8,365 bases of DNA from an uncultured Romboutsia sp. (GCA_937907205.1 CALESE010000084.1:1-8365), one strand, 5' to 3'; shown: positions 1 through 6,026, counted from the first letter of the stretch. The notes: a model not told the origin generated them from the letters alone. Numbers and translations are program-made.

Positions 1-1
1 A

Positions 2-820
2 ATTATATATAAATTATATAAATATATTTTTAATGAAGATTTGATTTTAGATAATAGTATAAATATAAAGTTTAATACAAAGTCTAAAAATAAATTAAAG
101 TTGTTATATAATATTAATTTAGATATAATTGTAGATTTAAAATTTATTGCAAACTATAATTTAGATAATTATTCACTAAAATTCATTAATATACTTATCA
201 ATAGCTATTTTAATTTTTTCTCATTTATAAATCCTCACCATATATATAATTCTTCAAATAACGATTTTATACAACTTAATCTATTTTATTTATATAGAAA
301 CTATCCTATTGTAAAAAATGCTAATTATTTGTCAATTGATTTTATTAGGAATATTTGTATCGATTCGATAAACTTATTTTTTGATTACTCATTAATAGAT
401 AATGATATATCTTTTGAACAATATGATATTTTTTATGAAAATAATGATAATAAAAGGTTTTATCAGTACTTTTTTAAATCAAATGGTAGATCTTTTAAAG
501 TTAGAGTTTTGGATAAAACCCCTACAATTTTTTATGTATATCAAAATATAGAAAGCCCTATTATATCAGTTATGTCATTAGATAAAAATGAGGCTTTAAA
601 TATTGCTAACAATTATTTAAAAGAAAAGTTTAATTCTATTTATCAAAATTTATTACTAGATTATAATTACACAAATATGGAAATTTATTTAAATGATATA
701 GAAAGTTATAAATTTAAATATAACTATAAAGATGATAAAAATATGATTAATATAGATAAGGGAATATATATAACAATTGATGCAAAATATTCAAATATAA
801 AAGAAATAGAGTTATTTTAA
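2..820 (+). CDS. Unrecognised protein, 3' part; possible PepSY/YcdB-like C-terminal domain
   Basis: The frame is open to the left edge, so the gene almost certainly starts outside the window. The first possible start inside it, TTG at 41, has no ribosome binding site. The visible 272 residues are very rich in Asn, Ile, Tyr, Lys and Phe and poor in Gly and Ala. No signal peptide or clear membrane segment is visible in this part. The last ~90 residues have the pattern of a PepSY-type unit: a helix like 'SLDKNEALNIANNYLKEKF', then strands ending in 'GIYITIDAKYSNIKEIEL'. The middle ('YRNYPIVKNANYLSIDF') could be a degenerate second copy, as in YcdB/YcdC-type proteins, which suggests an extracytoplasmic or envelope protein. 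That assignment is inference from pattern only. It converges on tspO and ends in the shared hairpin, its TAA being the base of the stem. The ORF is intact and codon use fits this AT-rich genome, so it is probably a real gene. Function unknown. Confidence 0.6.
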   Translation: MIYKLYKYIFNEDLILDNSINIKFNTKSKNKLKLLYNINLDIIVDLKFIANYNLDNYSLKFINILINSYFNFFSFINPHHIYNSSNNDFIQLNLFYLYRNYPIVKNANYLSIDFIRNICIDSINLFFDYSLIDNDISFEQYDIFYENNDNKRFYQYFFKSNGRSFKVRVLDKTPTIFYVYQNIESPIISVMSLDKNEALNIANNYLKEKFNSIYQNLLLDYNYTNMEIYLNDIESYKFKYNYKDDKNMINIDKGIYITIDAKYSNIKEIELF

Positions 821-867
821 ATAGGTAAAAATACTGAGAATAATTTCTCAGTATTTTTACCTATTTA
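818..867. terminator. Bidirectional Rho-independent terminator between convergent genes
   Basis: Arms 818-840 and 845-867 are perfectly complementary over 23 bp, with a 4-nt loop (TAAT). The core is an A-tract, the stem ATACTGAGAA/TTCTCAGTAT, then a T-tract, so it works as a terminator read from either strand. It ends the left-edge plus-strand gene, whose TAA is at 818-820. It also ends tspO on the minus strand, whose TAA at 857-859 and last two codons lie inside the right arm. Confidence 0.85.
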
Positions 868-1354
868 TAATCCATATAAAGTAATTTAAAAATAGTGCAT
901 ACAAACTCCAAATTAAATACGGTATATTTATGTATGATGCTCTTTTATCTATTTTATAAAATTTAATAATCATAACTACAATTACTATAATCAAAATTAT
1001 TAAGTCAACAAGTGCAGTAAATCTTAAATCTAGTCCAAAAAATAATATCATCCATAAAAAATTAAGACCTAATTGCAAATAATAATAAAACATAGCATCT
1101 TTTACTTTTGATAAATTGCGTCCTTTTTTCATAATCATATATGCTGATATTCCCATTAATATATAAATAATAGTCCATACTATAGGAAATATAAAACTAG
1201 GTGGTGCAAAACCTGGTTTTATTAATTGAGAATAATAAGTTGATATATCTATTCCTGCAAAAAGCTTACTTATAAAAATACTTATATATCCAATAATTAA
1301 TGGTATTAATATACTTATAATAAATTTTATTACTTCTTTTACAGATATAATCAA
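857..1354 (-). CDS. tspO: TspO/MBR family tryptophan-rich sensory membrane protein
   Basis: Small integral membrane protein of the TspO/peripheral benzodiazepine receptor family, which binds tetrapyrroles and is linked to stress signalling; its physiological role in clostridia is not settled. Five hydrophobic segments are visible. Family landmarks, in numbering from the TTG start, are K46-P with the following PP pair (P51-P52), W60 in 'IVWT', 'LNFLW' around 97-101, and the last-helix motif 'PYLIW' at 145-149 with N157. At 165 residues it has the usual family length. Start choice: an ATG at 1372 would add six residues but has no Shine-Dalgarno upstream, while GAGGGG at 1361-1366 lies inside that extension, 6 nt before the TTG at 1354, so TTG is preferred. 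It follows yqeY on the same strand but is separated by a strong terminator, so it is probably monocistronic. The family call is firm; the ligand and role here are not known. Confidence 0.9.
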   Translation of the reverse strand: MIISVKEVIKFIISILIPLIIGYISIFISKLFAGIDISTYYSQLIKPGFAPPSFIFPIVWTIIYILMGISAYMIMKKGRNLSKVKDAMFYYYLQLGLNFLWMILFFGLDLRFTALVDLIILIIVIVVMIIKFYKIDKRASYINIPYLIWSLYALFLNYFIWIINR

Positions 1355-1360
1355 AATTTT

Positions 1361-1366
1361 CCCCTC
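1361..1366 (-). promoter_or_regulatory. Ribosome binding site that decides the tspO start
   Basis: GAGGGG on the minus strand lies 6 nt upstream of TTG at 1354. The competing ATG at 1372 is upstream of this site and has only AT-rich sequence before it, so the site favours the TTG start. Confidence 0.7.
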
Positions 1367-1401
1367 TTTCATTTTATTATTTATAAATAAATATGTACAA
1401 G

Positions 1402-1430
1402 GTTATATCATTATTACTAGTTTGTACTAA
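1402..1430 (-). promoter_or_regulatory. Candidate tspO promoter
   Basis: The minus strand has a -10 like TATAAC (1402-1407), 17 nt from a weak -35 TTAGTA (1425-1430). Only the -10 is close to consensus. An inverted pair GTACAA (1395-1400) and TTGTAC (1422-1427) flanks the -10, and its right arm overlaps the -35. This could be an operator or chance, since GTAC is self-complementary. A promoter is expected here because the yqeY terminator lies just upstream. Confidence 0.4.
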
Positions 1431-1436
1431 ATACGT

Positions 1437-1467
1437 AAAAAAACCTAGAGATAATCTCTAGGTTTTT
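1437..1467 (-). terminator. Rho-independent terminator of rpsU-yqeY
   Basis: Arms 1439-1451 and 1455-1467 form a 13-bp perfect stem around CCTAGAGA/TCTCTAGG with a 3-nt loop. On the minus strand it is followed by seven T. It begins 4 nt past the yqeY stop codon. Confidence 0.9.
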
Positions 1468-1470
1468 GAT

Positions 1471-1914
1471 CTATTGTAAGTTAGCTTTAACTAACTTATT
1501 TATAAGTTTTCCGTCAGCTCTACCTTTTGTTTTAGGCTTTATAGCTGCCATTATTTTTCCCATATCTTTCATAGAAGTTGCCCCTACTTCAGATATAGTA
1601 GATTTAACTATTTCATTTAATTCTTCTTCGCTTAATTGCTGAGGTAGGTACTCTTTTAAAACTTCGATTTCAGATTCTGTTTCTTTTACTAAGTCTTCTC
1701 TATTAGCTTTTGCGAATTCTTCTAAAGCATCATTACGTTGCTTTAATTGTTTAGAAATTATATCTATAATTTCATCATCGCCAAGTTCAACTCTATTGTC
1801 AACCTCATATTGCTTTATAGAAGCTCTTATTAAAGTTACTACAGATTTTCTTACTGTATCTTTGTTTCTCATTGAAGACTTTAAATCTTCTTGTAACTTT
1901 TCTTTAAGGGACAT
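1471..1914 (-). CDS. yqeY: GatB/YqeY domain-containing protein
   Basis: Stand-alone YqeY protein, related to the C-terminal tRNA-binding domain of GatB, the amidotransferase subunit that makes Gln-tRNA(Gln) or Asn-tRNA(Asn) by transamidation. Its own role is not established. It is 147 residues, the usual family length. Visible hallmarks are the N-terminal 'LKEKLQEDLKSSMRNKD', 'KQLKQRNDALEEF' in the middle, 'EVLKEYLPQQLSEEEL', and the C-terminal 'MKDMGKIMAAIKPKTKGRAD'. A GTG at 1923 would extend the protein by three residues. It is rejected because the AGAGGTG site at 1921-1927 overlaps it and is correctly spaced for ATG at 1914. The gene starts 28 nt after rpsU and shares its promoter and terminator, the arrangement also known from Bacillus subtilis. 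Confidence 0.95.
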   Translation of the reverse strand: MSLKEKLQEDLKSSMRNKDTVRKSVVTLIRASIKQYEVDNRVELGDDEIIDIISKQLKQRNDALEEFAKANREDLVKETESEIEVLKEYLPQQLSEEELNEIVKSTISEVGATSMKDMGKIMAAIKPKTKGRADGKLINKLVKANLQ

Positions 1915-1920
1915 TCCCTT

Positions 1921-1927
1921 CACCTCT
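1921..1927 (-). promoter_or_regulatory. Ribosome binding site that decides the yqeY start
   Basis: AGAGGTG on the minus strand is followed by 6 nt and then ATG at 1914. The GTG at 1923 is part of this site itself and so cannot be the start it serves. Confidence 0.75.
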
Positions 1928-1942
1928 TTATTTCTTTATTAA

Positions 1943-2122
1943 CTATCTCTTAGCGTTTTTTCTTCTTGCTGCTTCTGCCTTTTTCTTACGTCTAACGCTT
2001 GGCTTATCATAGTGCTCTCTTTTTCTAACTTCAGACATGATGCCAGACATTGCACATGAACGCTTGAATCTTCTTAAAGCGCTGTCTAATGTTTCATTTT
2101 CTCTAACTCTTACTTCTGACAT
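1943..2122 (-). CDS. rpsU: 30S ribosomal protein bS21
   Basis: Small basic protein of the ribosomal small subunit, near the 3' end of 16S rRNA, which helps start-site recognition. The 59 residues match the family along their length: N-terminal 'SEVRVRENETLDSALRRFKR', then 'EVRKREHYDKPSVRRKKK', and a Lys/Arg/Ala-rich tail ending 'RRKNAKR'. Start choice: ATG at 2122 is preceded by a very strong purine run (GGAGGGAGGG) at 8 nt and begins the conserved part exactly. The frame stays open upstream to an ATG at 2194, which would add 24 residues with no resemblance to S21. It is the first gene of the rpsU-yqeY unit, with a near-consensus promoter upstream. Confidence 0.97.
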   Translation of the reverse strand: MSEVRVRENETLDSALRRFKRSCAMSGIMSEVRKREHYDKPSVRRKKKAEAARRKNAKR

Positions 2123-2208
2123 TTCATTTTCCCTCCCTCCGATTGCGCGAATTATGCTGGGACTGTAACTACGATTATATCTGCATAAATGCATTACAAC
2201 CTCAGACT
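2123..2208 (-). promoter_or_regulatory. rpsU 5' leader, possibly structured
   Basis: About 85 nt separate the predicted transcription start (near 2208) from the rpsU ATG, and they are richer in G+C than the surrounding DNA. On the minus strand TGTAAT (2193-2198) can pair with GTTACA (2164-2169), enclosing a small TGCA-TTTA-TGCA hairpin (2182-2193). Further downstream comes the strong S21 ribosome binding site. An ATG at 2194, in frame with rpsU, has a GAGG 5 nt before it. Ribosomal protein leaders often regulate by feedback, but I do not recognise this as a known leader class. Confidence 0.4.
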
Positions 2209-2214
2209 TTGTTT

Positions 2215-2243
2215 ATTATAAACTAAAGTTTTACTTTTTTCAA
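2215..2243 (-). promoter_or_regulatory. Sigma-A type promoter of rpsU-yqeY
   Basis: The minus strand reads TTGAAA (2238-2243), a 17-nt spacer, then TATAAT (2215-2220). This is close to the vegetative consensus and the best promoter in the window. The expected start is around 2207-2209. Confidence 0.88.
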
Positions 2244-2294
2244 GTATTTTTGTATAAGAAGATTTTAATTTAATATTATTTTTTATTTTAATTT

Positions 2295-2627
2295 CTATAT
2301 AGATAACTTTTTACCAGCTAAAATATGATAGTGAATATGCTTAACTTCTTGTCCTCCATCTTCACCACAGTTATTTATAATCCTAAATCCAGATTTATCA
2401 AACCCTTTATCTTTAGCTATTTTATTTATTACATTATGAATATGTGAAACTATATCCATTTCATCTTCAGATATATCTATTATGCTATCATAATGTTTTT
2501 TAGGTATTACTAGTATATGATATGGTGCTAATGGATTTATATCATTAAAAGCTAGTACCTTATCATCTTCATAAACCTTACTGCTTGGTATATCACCTTC
2601 TATAATTTTACAAAATATGCAACTCAT
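2295..2627 (-). CDS. HIT (histidine triad) family nucleotide-binding protein
   Basis: Cytoplasmic HIT protein of the HinT type. The family hydrolyses the phosphoramidate bond of AMP-amines or related nucleotide conjugates. The triad is clear as H97-I-H99-Y-H101, preceded by 'GEDGGQEV'. The N-terminal 'CIFCKIIEGDIPS' has the CxxC (C3, C6) seen in zinc-binding members, and 'NPLAPYHILVIPKKH' spans 31-45. At 110 residues it is slightly short. It stops after 'AGKKLSI', lacking the W-P-P-G ending common in HinT, a minor oddity rather than a truncation of the fold. ATG at 2627 has an AAGGAGAG site at good spacing. It starts 33 nt after mtaB with no terminator between, so it is probably the last gene of the prmA operon. 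No hairpin is seen after it, so some transcripts may run into rpsU. Confidence 0.93.
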   Translation of the reverse strand: MSCIFCKIIEGDIPSSKVYEDDKVLAFNDINPLAPYHILVIPKKHYDSIIDISEDEMDIVSHIHNVINKIAKDKGFDKSGFRIINNCGEDGGQEVKHIHYHILAGKKLSI

Positions 2628-2660
2628 TTTATCTCTCCTTTTATAAGAAATTTCTACATA

Positions 2661-3962
2661 TTAAACTAATATTCCTTCTACATACTCTTCTTTTACTTTA
2701 GTTATTTTAACTTTTAATATTTCACCTTGTATATCTTTTTCACTAGGTACAACTACTCTTATATAGTTAGTAGTTAACCCTTCATACATACCATCAACTA
2801 CATTTGACTCAAATAAAACATCTAGTTCTTTGTCTATAAATTTAGATGCAAATTTATTGAAGTTTTCTTTATCTAAACTTAATAGTTTTTCACTTCTAAG
2901 TTGCTTCATTTGAGGATCTATTTGGTTTTCCATAGTAGCTGCAGGAGTACCTTTTCTTGGAGAATATTTAAATATATGCATTTGAGAAAGTTCTATGTCT
3001 TTTAAAAACTCATAAGTTTTATTAAATTCATCATTAGTTTCTCCAGGGAATCCTACAATAACATCTGTAGTTATTGCCACATTAGGTATATTCTCCCTTA
3101 ATCTATCAACTATAGTTTTATATTCTTTTGTAGTATATCTTCTATTCATTCTCTTTAAAGTTTCATCACATCCACTTTGTAAAGATAAATGGTAATGAGG
3201 ACATACTTTTTCCATTTTAGATACTTCACTTACAAACTCATCAGTAAATAAAACTGGCTCAACAGAACTTAATCTTATTCTTTTTATACCATCTATTTTG
3301 TCTATTTCTTTTATAACATTAAGTAGTGTTATTTGTTCTTGTCTTAAATCTTTTCCATATGAAGCAACATGAATTCCTGTTAATACAATTTCCTTATATC
3401 CATTATTAGCAAGTTTATTAGCTTCCTCTAATATACTATCTATATTTCTACTTCTAACCTTTCCACCTCTTGCATAAGGTATTATGCAATAAGTACAGAA
3501 TCTATCACATCCATCCTGTATCTTCATAAATGCTCTAGTTTTTCCATTAGATTGACTTATTTCAATTTCTTCAAATGCTCTTACTTTCATTATATCGTCA
3601 ACTGTACTAACCTTTTTACTAGCATCTATCTTTTTGATTTCTTCAACTATTTGTCTTCTCTCATTAGTACCCATTACTAAATTTACTTCTTCAATATCAA
3701 GTATTTCCTCTGGAGATACTTGAGAATAACATCCAACAACAGCTATTATAGCATCTGGATTTTTCTTTTTCATTCTTCTTATATATTGACGTGATTTTCT
3801 ATCACTCATATGTGTTACTGTACATGTATTTATAACATAAACATCTGCAAAATCTTCACTTTCAACTTGAATATATCCATCTTTTTTGAACATCTCAAGC
3901 ATAGCTTCTGTTTCATATTGATTAACCTTACATCCTAATGTATAAAAAGCTACCTTTTTCAC
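2661..3962 (-). CDS. mtaB: tRNA (N6-L-threonylcarbamoyladenosine(37)-C2)-methylthiotransferase MtaB
   Basis: Radical-SAM enzyme that converts t6A to ms2t6A at position 37 of ANN-decoding tRNAs (YqeV in Bacillus). In numbering from the upstream ATG at 3971, the N-terminal UPF0004 domain carries the three cysteines of the auxiliary [4Fe-4S] cluster: C14 in 'TLGCKVNQYE', C50 in 'NTCTVT' and C81 in 'VVGCYSQ'. The radical-SAM motif CxxxCxxC is C155, C159, C162. Further core motifs are 'LSLQSGCDETLKRMNRRYT' and 'TTDVIVGFPGET', and the last ~55 residues form a TRAM-like tRNA-binding domain. Start choice: ATG at 3971 is only 2 nt from AGGAGG, too close. GTG at 3962 is 11 nt away and gives the familiar beginning 'MKKVAFYTLGCKVNQ', so it is preferred, giving 433 residues. 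The ATG version would have 436 and overlap rsmE by 8 nt. The ribosome binding site lies inside the end of rsmE, suggesting translational coupling. Confidence 0.95.
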   Translation of the reverse strand: MKKVAFYTLGCKVNQYETEAMLEMFKKDGYIQVESEDFADVYVINTCTVTHMSDRKSRQYIRRMKKKNPDAIIAVVGCYSQVSPEEILDIEEVNLVMGTNERRQIVEEIKKIDASKKVSTVDDIMKVRAFEEIEISQSNGKTRAFMKIQDGCDRFCTYCIIPYARGGKVRSRNIDSILEEANKLANNGYKEIVLTGIHVASYGKDLRQEQITLLNVIKEIDKIDGIKRIRLSSVEPVLFTDEFVSEVSKMEKVCPHYHLSLQSGCDETLKRMNRRYTTKEYKTIVDRLRENIPNVAITTDVIVGFPGETNDEFNKTYEFLKDIELSQMHIFKYSPRKGTPAATMENQIDPQMKQLRSEKLLSLDKENFNKFASKFIDKELDVLFESNVVDGMYEGLTTNYIRVVVPSEKDIQGEILKVKITKVKEEYVEGILV

Positions 3963-3963
3963 T

Positions 3964-4716
3964 TTATTCATTACCTCCTATGTCACTTAGCTCGTATAAA
4001 ACTATAGACGAAGCTACTATTGACGCTGTCTCTGTTCTTAATATTCTTGGTCCTAGAGAAACTGATTGTCCTCCAATACTTTCAACCGATTGTATTTCGG
4101 AATCATCAAATCCACCTTCTGGTCCAACAAAAATACCTATATTATTTATATTTACACCTTTTAAAGCTTTTTTAATCGATTTTGTTCTCTCATTTTCATA
4201 AGGAATTATATTAAAATCATTATTTTTCATTTCTTCTAAAGCTTCTTTAAAACTTAAAACACCTCTAAGCTTAGGTATTTTTCCTCTTTTACTTTGCTTT
4301 GCTGCCTCGTATATTATTCGTTGCCAACGATCTATTTTTTTATCTTCTTTTTTATCATCTACTTTAGTTACACTTCTTTTTGTTTGAACAAGTATTATCT
4401 CATCCACTCCAACTTCTGTAAGCTTTTGAAGTATAATTTCCATCTTAGGTCCCTTTGGAAGTCCTTGATATAATTTTACTTTTAAGTCTGATTCACGTTT
4501 TATATCAATTTTTTCTAATATATCTAATGTAACTGTACTTTTATCTATATCAGTAATCTCACATATATACTCATTATTATCATTATCACATACTTCAAGT
4601 TCTTCTCCAATTTTACATCTTAAAACTTTAGATATATGCTTTACATCTTCACCTTCGATAATACAAGTATTATTTTCTAAGTTTATATTGTTTTTTTCTA
4701 CAAAAAATCTATCCAT
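3964..4716 (-). CDS. rsmE: 16S rRNA (uracil(1498)-N(3))-methyltransferase RsmE
   Basis: SPOUT-class methyltransferase that uses S-adenosylmethionine to methylate N3 of U1498 in helix 44 of 16S rRNA (YqeU in Bacillus). At 250 residues it is the normal length. The N-terminal PUA-like part contains 'HISKVLR' (27-33). The catalytic SPOUT part contains 'KMEIILQKLTEVGVDEI' (91-107), 'DRWQRIIYEAAKQSKRG' (129-145), the SAM-loop motif 'GPEGG' (198-202) and the knot motif 'LGPRILRTETA' (221-231). ATG at 4716 is preceded by AGGTG at 5 nt, and that site overlaps the prmA stop codon, 8 nt upstream. At the other end the gene meets the start of mtaB. This close packing supports a prmA-rsmE-mtaB operon. Confidence 0.97.
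   Translation of the reverse strand: MDRFFVEKNNINLENNTCIIEGEDVKHISKVLRCKIGEELEVCDNDNNEYICEITDIDKSTVTLDILEKIDIKRESDLKVKLYQGLPKGPKMEIILQKLTEVGVDEIILVQTKRSVTKVDDKKEDKKIDRWQRIIYEAAKQSKRGKIPKLRGVLSFKEALEEMKNNDFNIIPYENERTKSIKKALKGVNINNIGIFVGPEGGFDDSEIQSVESIGGQSVSLGPRILRTETASIVASSIVLYELSDIGGNE
3974..3979 (-). promoter_or_regulatory. mtaB ribosome binding site encoded within the end of rsmE
   Basis: AGGAGG on the minus strand is formed by the Ile-Gly-Gly codons four residues before the rsmE stop. It is 2 nt from ATG at 3971 and 11 nt from GTG at 3962. This favours the GTG and implies that mtaB initiation is tied to translation of rsmE. Confidence 0.6.
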
Positions 4717-4724
4717 AATTTCAC

Positions 4725-5663
4725 CTACTTAAGCTTAGATACTATCGCGTTCCACTCTCCTAGTGTTTGAACTTCTACTATTTCAAATCCATTTTTTATT
4801 AGGCTTTCTTTTACTTCATCAACTTTAGCATGTATTATTCCTGAAGATATAAATACTGCGTCTTCTTTCATAAAATTAGACACATCTTTAGCTAATATTT
4901 TTATTATATCTGCTATTATATTTGCTACTACTATATCTGCTTTATCATTTATAACTTCTGTTAAATTTCCATGAAGTGCAGTTACTTTATCTTCTACTTT
5001 ATTTAATTCTATATTTTCTTTAGATACTTTTACAGCAACTTCATCCAAATCAACTGCTACTACTTCTTTAGCTCCAAGCTTTGCTGCTGCTATTGCAAGT
5101 ATTCCGCTTCCACATCCTATATCAAATACTTTAGAATCTTTTTTTACATAATTTTCTAATTGCTGTATGCACATAGTTGTAGTTTCATGAGTTCCTGTAC
5201 CGAAAGCCATACCTGGATCTAACTCAATTATTAAGTCCCCACTTTGTTCTTCATATTCTTCCCATGTTGGCTTTACTACTACATTTTTACCAACCTTTGT
5301 TGGTTTATAATAATTTTTCCATTCATTTGCCCAATCTTCTTCATCAACTTGAGAAAGTTCAACTATAGCTTCTCCTATATCTATTCCAAACTCTTTTAGA
5401 CCTTGTATCTTTTCTTTTATTAAGTTTACATCTTCTGTTACATCTCTCTCTTCAGTTATATAAGTTTTTATTATAACTCCATCATATCCACTATTAAATA
5501 TTTCTTCTTCTACAAAATCCCAATCATATTCATTTTTCTTTTGAAATTTAAAATCTTTAGGATCTTCAATTGATACTCCACCAACATTTTGCTCATATAG
5601 TATATTAGTTATAGCTTCAACTGCTTCAGTTGTAGTTTTTATTGTTATCTCAGCCCATTTCAT
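4725..5663 (-). CDS. prmA: 50S ribosomal protein L11 methyltransferase PrmA
   Basis: SAM-dependent methyltransferase that adds methyl groups to lysines and the N-terminus of ribosomal protein L11 (YqeT in Bacillus). It is 312 residues, the full family length. Residues 1 to about 110 form the L11-binding domain, beginning 'MKWAEITIKT'. The linker carries 'EEDWANEWKNYYKPTKVG' (108-125). The catalytic domain shows 'DPGMAFGTGTHETT' (149-162), the SAM-binding loop 'VFDIGCGSGILAIAAAKLGA' (179-198) and the PrmA-type motif 'VVANIIADII' (245-254). ATG at 5663 has a GGATGGTG purine stretch about 8 nt upstream, weaker than its neighbours' sites. It appears to be the first gene of the operon that continues with rsmE, mtaB and the HIT gene. 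In many Firmicutes prmA follows dnaJ; here the next gene upstream is a [2Fe-2S] protein, separated by a terminator. Confidence 0.97.
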   Translation of the reverse strand: MKWAEITIKTTTEAVEAITNILYEQNVGGVSIEDPKDFKFQKKNEYDWDFVEEEIFNSGYDGVIIKTYITEERDVTEDVNLIKEKIQGLKEFGIDIGEAIVELSQVDEEDWANEWKNYYKPTKVGKNVVVKPTWEEYEEQSGDLIIELDPGMAFGTGTHETTTMCIQQLENYVKKDSKVFDIGCGSGILAIAAAKLGAKEVVAVDLDEVAVKVSKENIELNKVEDKVTALHGNLTEVINDKADIVVANIIADIIKILAKDVSNFMKEDAVFISSGIIHAKVDEVKESLIKNGFEIVEVQTLGEWNAIVSKLK

Positions 5664-5715
5664 ATTTTAAGCACCATCCTTGCACATTTGATTATCTTAT
5701 TTTTTCATAAAATTT

Positions 5716-5744
5716 ATTATATCATATTTATTATTATCTTTAAT
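5716..5744 (-). promoter_or_regulatory. Candidate promoter of the prmA operon
   Basis: The minus strand has a perfect -10 TATAAT (5716-5721) about 50 nt before the prmA start. The -35 region at 17 nt spacing reads ATTAAA (5739-5744), a poor match, so only the -10 is well supported. A promoter is expected because the upstream gene ends in a strong terminator. No repeat, known riboswitch or other element is recognised in 5664-5776. Confidence 0.45.
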
Positions 5745-5776
5745 ATAGTTGTTTAATCTATTTAGACATATATACA

Positions 5777-5811
5777 AATAAAAGCTGACAATTAACTTGT
5801 CAGCTTTTATT
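5777..5811 (-). terminator. Rho-independent terminator after the [2Fe-2S] protein gene
   Basis: Arms 5777-5791 and 5797-5811 pair perfectly over 15 bp around AAGCTGACAA/TTGTCAGCTT, with a 5-nt loop and a T-rich tail on the minus strand. It starts 5 nt past the stop codon of the gene at 5817-5999 and separates it from prmA. The A-rich left arm would allow some function on the plus strand, but no plus-strand gene precedes it. Confidence 0.88.
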
Positions 5812-5816
5812 ATTAA

Positions 5817-5999
5817 TTATTTATTATCTTCTATTATATTTTCGATAGGATTTATACATCTACATCCTCTGCACCCACCTTTAGTTGCACCTGTTTTATC
5901 TGCAACATCTTCAACTGTTTTAGCTCCATCATTTAATGAATTTACTATATCTACTTTAGTTACACCCTTACAAATACATATTAATCTGTTTTCTGTCAT
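5817..5999 (-). CDS. BFD-like (2Fe-2S)-binding protein
   Basis: A 60-residue protein with the bacterioferritin-associated ferredoxin (BFD) domain fold. The cluster ligands fit C-x-C then C-x2-C: C8 and C10 in 'LICICKGVTK', then C43 and C46 in 'GGCRGC', with an extra C48. The spacing of 32 residues between the pairs matches the family. In Escherichia coli Bfd reduces ferric iron in bacterioferritin for release. Many clostridial homologues are stand-alone and of unknown partner, and similar domains occur in larger redox enzymes, so the symbol bfd is not assigned. ATG at 5999 has an ideal AAGGAG at 7 nt. The gene lies 27 nt downstream of the GH31 gene on the same strand with no terminator between, and ends at a hairpin, so it is probably co-transcribed with GH31. 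No functional link is evident. Confidence 0.88.
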   Translation of the reverse strand: MTENRLICICKGVTKVDIVNSLNDGAKTVEDVADKTGATKGGCRGCRCINPIENIIEDNK

Positions 6000-6026
6000 G
6001 TTGTTTCTCCTTATATATTTTTATAA

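Noticed and set aside
2123..2194. 24-residue N-terminal extension of S21 from ATG 2194 as the annotated start
   Set aside because: S21 homology begins exactly at ATG 2122, which has a far stronger ribosome binding site; the extension resembles nothing and translates that site itself. It is kept only as a leader observation.
3938..4201. Plus-strand 87-codon open frame
   Set aside because: It lies opposite the strongly conserved rsmE and mtaB ends, has no ribosome binding site, and resembles no protein; it is an antisense shadow.
5664..5776. Riboswitch or CIRCE element upstream of prmA
   Set aside because: The stretch is almost pure A/T with only a -10 visible; no paired GC-containing stems and no TTAGCACTC-type inverted repeat were found.
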